Assembly (NCBI RefSeq): GCF_001625305.1
Contig: NW_017802691.1
Location: forward strand, 78,818-142,817
DNA from: Branchiostoma belcheri
Lineage: Eukaryota; Chordata; Leptocardii; Amphioxiformes; Branchiostomatidae
DNA length: 64,000 bases
Direction: 5' to 3'
In this document: positions 58,133 through 64,000 of the stretch, one piece after another
Position numbering within the stretch: the first letter of the stretch is position 1
Layout: each line of letters begins with the position of its first letter
Program-made: the position numbers and the translations under genes
Notes under the pieces: generated by a model
What the model saw: the letters and a program-made list of their open reading frames with translations, nothing else
Told to the model about the DNA's origin: nothing
Databases searched by the model: none

Positions 58133-58400
58133 AGACGTGTGGGATAGCGGTAGCGTGTTCAGCTTAGAACCAAGAGGTCCCGGGTTCGAACCCTGCCCAT
58201 GTCACCGATCTTGTACTTTGGAAAAGGCACTTTACACGACTTTCCTCACTTCAATCAGGTGGAAATGCGTACCTACCTCCGGTTAGGGACGCCAGTCGGA
58301 TAGGACGTTAAATGGAGGTCCGTGTGTGGCCCAAGGGCTACAGAAATGGTGATGAGCACCACTGGCATGGGTCCGTTCTCCATATCCCGACGCTGGCCAA
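58133..58400 (+). mobile_element. tRNA-derived SINE adjoining a second SINE tail
   Basis: GTGTGGGATAGCGGTAGCGT (A box region) and GGTTCGAACCC (58183-58193, B box) are followed by AAAAGGCACTTTACACGACT. At 58322 it runs into the GTGTGGCCCAAGGGCTACAG tail of the 16562-type SINE, so it is either a chimera or adjacent insertions. Confidence 0.75.
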
Positions 58401-59085
58401 ATCTATTTTTTTTATTGCAATTTTCTATAAGCCGAGTGAAAAAGAGCTACTTAAAATACGTGCAAAAGTTGCACAAATAGGTTCGCACTATCATCATCTT
58501 GACAATTACAGATCCACATTACACAAGTAGTCCATCGGCTCTCGATGTGAATATTTAATCCCAGCCCCCCGCTAGTCGGATTGGAATTCAGGATGTTAAG
58601 AGCGGCGCTCGGCTATGATTGCCACCTACAAAATTGATCCCTAATTTTAATGCCTCTCCGCATAACTTGAGCTCTAGACCCTCTCGGCAATTTTCGTTTA
58701 CGTGACAATATAACGATGTACTAGGGCGGATGGTGGTGATATACATGCTGGTTTTCACGTAAAGTGGTTCGTTACCGTGAGGAACGTGCGTTTTCGTGTT
58801 GGTGATTAGGCTACAGTGTTGGTAACGCGTGTAGCTACATGTGTCCTGAAATGACAAGGCGTTCTTCTATATTTACAGACATGTTCAAATTATTCAGTGA
58901 AGACAACGAGGTTACAAAACGCCCCCCCCCCCGATACAATACGTAATCCTGGCGCTTCTAGCTCTAATTATAATGAAATGGAAACAGTGGGTACATCCCC
59001 ATATCTTTTTAAACAAGCAATTGCTGTCATTGATTTTATTTACATGTGTAAGCCTTCTCTTGTTAGAGATAGCCAGGGACTGAAA

Positions 59086-59355
59086 GTGATCTCAAACCAG
59101 TTTAGCTCACTGAAAATGTGATATTCCACTGGTCGTGACATGAAAGACATATATGTAAGTATATACAGGTTCATTGTACGGGGTAATTCCCCTAGCTGTT
59201 TTCGACAAGTGCAAGTACAATGGACCATGGCTTAACCAACGGCCATTGCCAGTAACAAGCATGTCAAGTGAGCGAAAAAAAAATACGGGATTCGAACCCC
59301 TAATTATAACCGCTTGATCCAGAGGTAGGTTTGCTAAGAACCAGACCGCATACGG
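59086..59355 (-). mobile_element. tRNA-derived SINE (reverse), same type as 23770
   Basis: It shares GTTTAGCTCACTGAAAATGT, CAGGTTCATTGTACGGGGTA and AATTCCCCTAGCTGTTTTCG with 23770-24030, and has a reverse B box GGGATTCGAACCCC. Confidence 0.75.
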
Positions 59356-59359
59356 CAAA

Positions 59360-61530
59360 ACGCTTCAAAAGATCACCACAGTCAGACGGAACCACCCCGC
59401 GTATCCTACGCTTGGACTTCAGAACAAACGAGCAAATTTAAGACGAACGTCAGCGGGCATCAAGCCGGCTTTCAACCCGGCATTATCTTCCGTTACCAGT
59501 GGGTGTGTGAATGTACCGCGCTCATTCTCCGCAAATCGCTGCACTACAGTACTTAGTCATGCCGATCTAAGGGAATTTACCAAACACCTAGTACTAGATC
59601 CTTTCAATTCGTTCTTCATCCTGTGACTGCATAATAGCGTAACTTTGGCAACATTCCAGAAAGTATGTGGAACTCGATATCAATTGAAGCACTCAGCTTA
59701 ATAGCACGGTTCGCTGAAGACTTTTGCAGCTCTAGATGAAGCTATTTGAGAAAGTATGCCATCTAAAATCCGTGTGCAGACTATACAAATGCTAACTACA
59801 GACACACTTTGGGGGAAGAAGTAATTTTCAATTTGTCAAAAGTGTTTGATCCATGGTCTCAGGTAGCCGGCTGATTGCTTGCATTCTCTACAGAAGTTTC
59901 TGGAAAGTTAAATATCGACTTTGCTAAATTAGATTTACGGTCAGGCTACAGTGTGAGGGAAGCAACGGGTGGCATTAATGTATTTTCCTTGTACCCAGGG
60001 TGTCTGGAAAAAGGAGAATTAATGTTCCTACTATTTTTGCCGGCTCTTTAGTCGATACGTTACCTTGATTACCCTTGGAGCGTTCAGGAGGTCGAGACTG
60101 TGGGAGAGAAAGAGTCGCGTTTCGCTTTTCACTCACTTAGATTGGCTATAACTCAGGTGTAAAAACTGCATTAGTGCTCTTCTTAAGTGATCCAAGAAGA
60201 AGTATGAATTTTTTAACAACTACTTAGTTTGCAGTTTGGGCTTTTGTCTGACGTAATGTCTGGACAGAAAAAGTTTCATGTGACTCAAGACTCAAGATGT
60301 GTTTATTGCACATTCGCAGTGACTCTCCCGGTCACTGAATTGCAAAAAAATTACAAGTTTACAAATTACACATATACGCTATGTGCTCCAAAATATGTCG
60401 ATATTTTACATTTTTGGCATAATTCATAATAAGCTGAAAATCAAAAATTGTAATGTTTCACCAGATCTTGTTTGTCTTCACCAGATCTTGAAGTAAAATG
60501 TGGAAACCTACAAGCGTTGTTTGAAGCTATGTAATGAAGTAGCCCCTGTTGCATGTCTCACTTGAGTTTCTAGCGGCATGGAATCCAGACATTCAAGGCT
60601 AATCAATAGAAGCCCCCGAACTTACACACAACTATATACATTATTCTGAAACACTGTGTTTGCTAGACCTTTTTATACACTAGTAGTTAGCTCACCTCAA
60701 ATTGTAACATTGATGTAGTCTGTCTGACTTCACCTAGTTACCACACTGCTATATGTGATCAAACCTTGCATTTGGGGGCGATGAACTACACTATAAAATT
60801 GGCTACTAAATAAATGGTATGCTTCTGAACCTGATAATTTCAATGGAACGATGCACTGATACAACATAACATCGCATAGGACGTCGTGTTATTATGTAGT
60901 TATTTTGTACTCTGTTTCAGTGCTCTTTTATCTTTGTTATTTCCAATTAGCCTTCGGGCAGGAATTTGCAATAAATGTATCATTAATGATACTTAAATGT
61001 GCGGAATTTTTTTAGCAAATGTCTATGTGGATATGCTGGTAAATTCTATTCTTCATTAAAATTTGCCTGGGAACAAAATGTACTGACTTTGTGACCTTAA
61101 CTAACTGGCTAACCGTCTTTAATTTCCGGGGAAAGTCTGGGTTCAGGGTTCTTAATCAACTGGTTCAGACTTCATAGATACATCACACCTTGTTTTCGCA
61201 GGTAGACTACAAGAAGAATGTGCCCTCGGCCAGGGGTGGCCTGTGGGACGGATACGGCTTATTGCAAAGGTCGCACCAATGGATACAGCCCTTAGTTATG
61301 TAGCCTGATGAATTGGAATGCATCGATAACGTATGGCACTCCTGAGGGTACGGGTTCGCCCCCCATATTGGACAATCATGTTTCAACTGCTGTACTTCAA
61401 GTTGATTTAACAGCTTCGTGATTTTACCAATTTTTTTTCTTTGTCTGATTTCGCCTTGGGGAATAGGCTGTGTCCGGTAACATACATGTATGCGCCGTGC
61501 GGTCGTAAGCTGGATGCATTTTTGGGACAG
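59360..61530. other. Receptor upstream intron or flank, nothing recognised
   Basis: About 2.2 kb of ordinary AT-rich sequence. I looked on the minus strand for TM1/TM2-type coding sequence (LAVADLL-like) and did not find it. Confidence 0.5.
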
Positions 61531-61532
61531 TC

Positions 61533-61878
61533 TAGCCTGGATTCCAGATCCATAGCACACTGGGCTCAAATTTGTTAGGTGTGCACATAGCACACTAGCA
61601 TCCACAGAACACTAGCACCCATAGCACACTAGCACCCATAGCACACTAGCACCCATAGCACACTAGCACCCATAGCACACTAGCATCCATAGCACACTAG
61701 CATCCATAGCACACTAGCACCCATAGCACACTAGCATCCATAGCACACTAGCATCCATAGCACACTAGCGCTCATAGCACACTAGCATCCATAGCACACT
61801 AGCATCCATAGCACACTAGCACCTGTACCTACGGGATAACTTTGGGCCCAGTGTGCTATGGGTCTGGCATTCAGGCTA
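61533..61878. mobile_element. TAGCCTGG-ended inverted repeat enclosing a 17 bp minisatellite
   Basis: The ends TAGCCTGGATTCCAGATCCA and TGGGTCTGGCATTCAGGCTA are imperfect inverted repeats, with CATAGCACACTGGGC and GCCCAGTGTGCTATG as inner arms. Between them, 61574-61825 holds about 14 copies of AGCACCCATAGCACACT (C/T variants). The array unit contains the TAGCACACT part of the arm, so it probably expanded from the arm itself. Confidence 0.85.
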
Positions 61879-61879
61879 G

Positions 61880-63944
61880 AGACAGTCCTGCATTTGTGGT
61901 ACATACTACAGATGTCTTATTACGGAAAAGGTTGTCTTAGGTTGGTCCTGTCACTGTCTGTTTAAAAACCCTACGACATCAGAATCGCACGGCGGCCTAC
62001 GCCGAATGGCAGCGCCCCATTAGCATACATTGCCGCCTACGGGGTGCTTTTTCTGGTAAAATTATCTTATTCTTCACCAAAACCTTGCTACATGTAAACA
62101 TATCAAGCTGGTGTGTTACGCCGTAGGGCGGTTATACCGGCTATACAGATACAGATGCAGAACCTGGGTCAAAGACACTCCGTATTACGAACCACCTGCC
62201 AAGAAAATGTCTTGATAATAGACCGGTGGCACACCGGGAGTCCTTAGGCTCTGCTTGCCTTGTTACCGCGTGGCGCAGCGAGCTAGTTGCGTGTTGTCGG
62301 TGAATTAGTCTGGAATAACAATTGGCCTTTTAATTCCATGTATCGCGTACGTTTATTGGTTAAATTGTACTCCTGAACTTGTCGTTAAGTCGAAAGCCAA
62401 ATTGACAAAAATGCACAACGGAAGGAAGACTCACAGTTTAAATTTGCCAGACACCCCATTAGTACATGTACTTTTATGATACAACCAAATAAAATCTTTC
62501 CAAAAATTTTTCGCTTCCACCTTACGAGTCAATTTACCTTTGAACGTTCCCGATCCCAATACTCCTAAATTTACCGTTAAGCGTTGCCAGAATCTCCTAT
62601 GCAGACCCTTCAGTACTCTGCAGCAGAGTTAGAAACTTAAAACTCTTCTCTTGGTGACCTTCACAACTGGCAGGTAAAGTCATGTTCTAGAGTTGGGCGG
62701 ACGCGTAACGAAACGTGACAAGTTGTATCTTGATGGAAAAGACACGCTAAGACACTACAAATTAGACGGTGATTACGATGCCTTCCTCGATAATTTGACG
62801 GACACACGCAACCTTATCGTGCCTATCGATCGTTTTCGCTCACTTTCCGCATCAGTAAAGCAGGCAGGGTCTGTCGGCCATCTTGGTGTCCGTGATATGC
62901 ATTTCAGTGAATCTTTTTTGCGTCTTATCGAAGTTTTTTTTATAGTTTTCTTCTAGCATGCTCTTCCTTGAGCCAGAGACACATTCAATAGTGGTTATTT
63001 GAGGGGTTAGAAGACTTAATTGAATGTCCAAAAACGGATGGTTCACAGGTATGCAAATAGGAACACCAACATGGCTGCGATTTCGTCATGTAAAAAAATT
63101 CTATTCTGTCAGAGACTGAAATCTAGTCAAAGATCCCTACGGCTTATGATAAAGATATAAACGCGCTTTCTAATTAAAGCACACATAACTCGATATAATT
63201 AAACGGTTTTCTGAACATCAATTATAGAAGTTTAACATTTTCATGTTCGTGAATTACAATTTCATGTTACGGAAAGTTCATCATTCGACATTAACATTCT
63301 ACTCTAATTTCACGCATTGCATTTGAGCTTCGCGTTTTTAATCATTGGCATTTGCAGGAAATCCGATCTTAACTGTGATCTATCTACAGACCGACTTTAA
63401 AAGCATTTAGATATATCGTGCTGTAAATAATGATCTCCGATCCAATCCAATCTAATTATGTTGTACCCGTGTTAGCACTGTGAGTCTAGACAGCCCAATG
63501 GACTACAGTCACTACTGTAGCAGCCACAAATGACTTTTAAATCCGATCAGGCTGAGCAAAATGTGTTGACATTACGCAGCGCACTTTCTGCGAAGCTTCA
63601 ACTCGAATTTGCTTTTAGTTTTTTTTCCAAAGTGTTCAGTATTCTGTCGCCGAAGCTCCCGGGTTGACAGAAATTGATTCAGTCGTTGTCTTTGAAAGCA
63701 TTTTTTCTAACCTTGGGTCACGAAACGGCTCCAGCAAGGGTTTCGGTACGTGGGTTTGTGAGGGGGGAGTACCTAACACTAGACTGCGAGGCGACAACAC
63801 ATCTAGATACCAGCAAAAAGCGCTGTCTGTGTCTCTCTTAGGACAGTGCCTAGTAGAAAGCTTATTTATTTATCGGTTTGGTTATTCAACGTACCCTTAC
63901 AGCCAGGGCAGTCCTACTAGCCAGTAGCTATTACAAAGGATTGC
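61880..63944. other. Gene-free stretch at the right of the window
   Basis: No exon recognised. A frame at 62693-62956 has no recognisable motif and no convincing splice context. Confidence 0.5.
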
Positions 63945-63947
63945 CCT

Positions 63948-64000
63948 GTTGACAAGACAAGACAAGACAAGACAAGACAAGACAAGACAAGACAAGACAA
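63948..64000. repeat. (GACAA)n microsatellite running off the window
   Basis: ACAAGACAAGACAAGACAAG repeats in register to the last base, so its true length is unknown. Confidence 0.97.

Noticed and set aside
61207..61605. Minus-strand 132-codon frame as a possible upstream receptor exon
   Set aside because: It has no TM1/TM2 signature (no GN-V or LAVAD-type motif) and partly overlaps the TAGCCTGG inverted repeat.
62693..62956. 87-codon plus-strand frame near the right edge
   Set aside because: It begins without clear context and ends in a Phe-rich run. No domain or splice evidence, though a chance real exon cannot be excluded.

Overview
The window is eukaryotic and most likely from a cephalochordate (lancelet, Branchiostoma). 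It holds five GT-AG intron-rich genes whose proteins are closest to vertebrate families, each apparently a single pre-duplication copy. Introns are mostly 0.3-1 kb and are packed with short inverted-repeat elements, tRNA-derived SINEs and microsatellites. The species call is inference; the gene calls rest on spliced reading frames that I assembled by hand and whose phases close.

Layout. (1) 1-7656: intron 1 of a PPP1R12/MYPT-like gene on the minus strand, carrying a 1.18 kb DNA-transposon-like element with terminal inverted repeats (1278-2453). Its first coding exon is 7657-7908. (2) 7909-12703: gene-free spacer with a GC-rich promoter-like patch near 10.6-10.98 kb. (3) 12704-28255, plus: complete ANKAR, 25 coding exons, 1454 aa. 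(4) 29748-35269, minus: complete AATF (Che-1/Traube), 11 coding exons, 546 aa, tail-to-tail with ANKAR. (5) 37550-50191, plus: CRACR2A (EF-hands, coiled coil, Rab GTPase), 19 coding exons, 716 aa, head-to-head with AATF, plus a possible alternative first exon coding for a hydrophobic segment. (6) 52788-58113, minus: TM3 to the C-terminus of a D2-like dopamine receptor; its TM1-TM2 exons must lie beyond 64000. (7) 58114-64000: its intron or upstream sequence, repeat-rich.

The genes do not form a pathway. ANKAR is a repeat scaffold, AATF a nucleolar and transcription-linked factor, CRACR2A a calcium-sensing Rab-type GTPase, the receptor a Gi-type amine receptor, and PPP1R12 a myosin phosphatase targeting subunit.

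No new defence-like or operon-like system is visible. The most unusual signal is architectural. In at least seven places across four genes, a short piece spanning an exon-intron boundary (or the end of a last exon) is tandemly repeated inside or beside the gene. The clearest cases are six successive copies of one ANKAR splice acceptor, an ANKAR intron that starts with a copy of the next exon's first codons, and three tandem copies of the receptor's terminal exon. A second strong observation is a 511 bp inverted-repeat element nested inside an older repeat whose unfilled counterpart is visible 13 kb away, which shows a TA target-site duplication.
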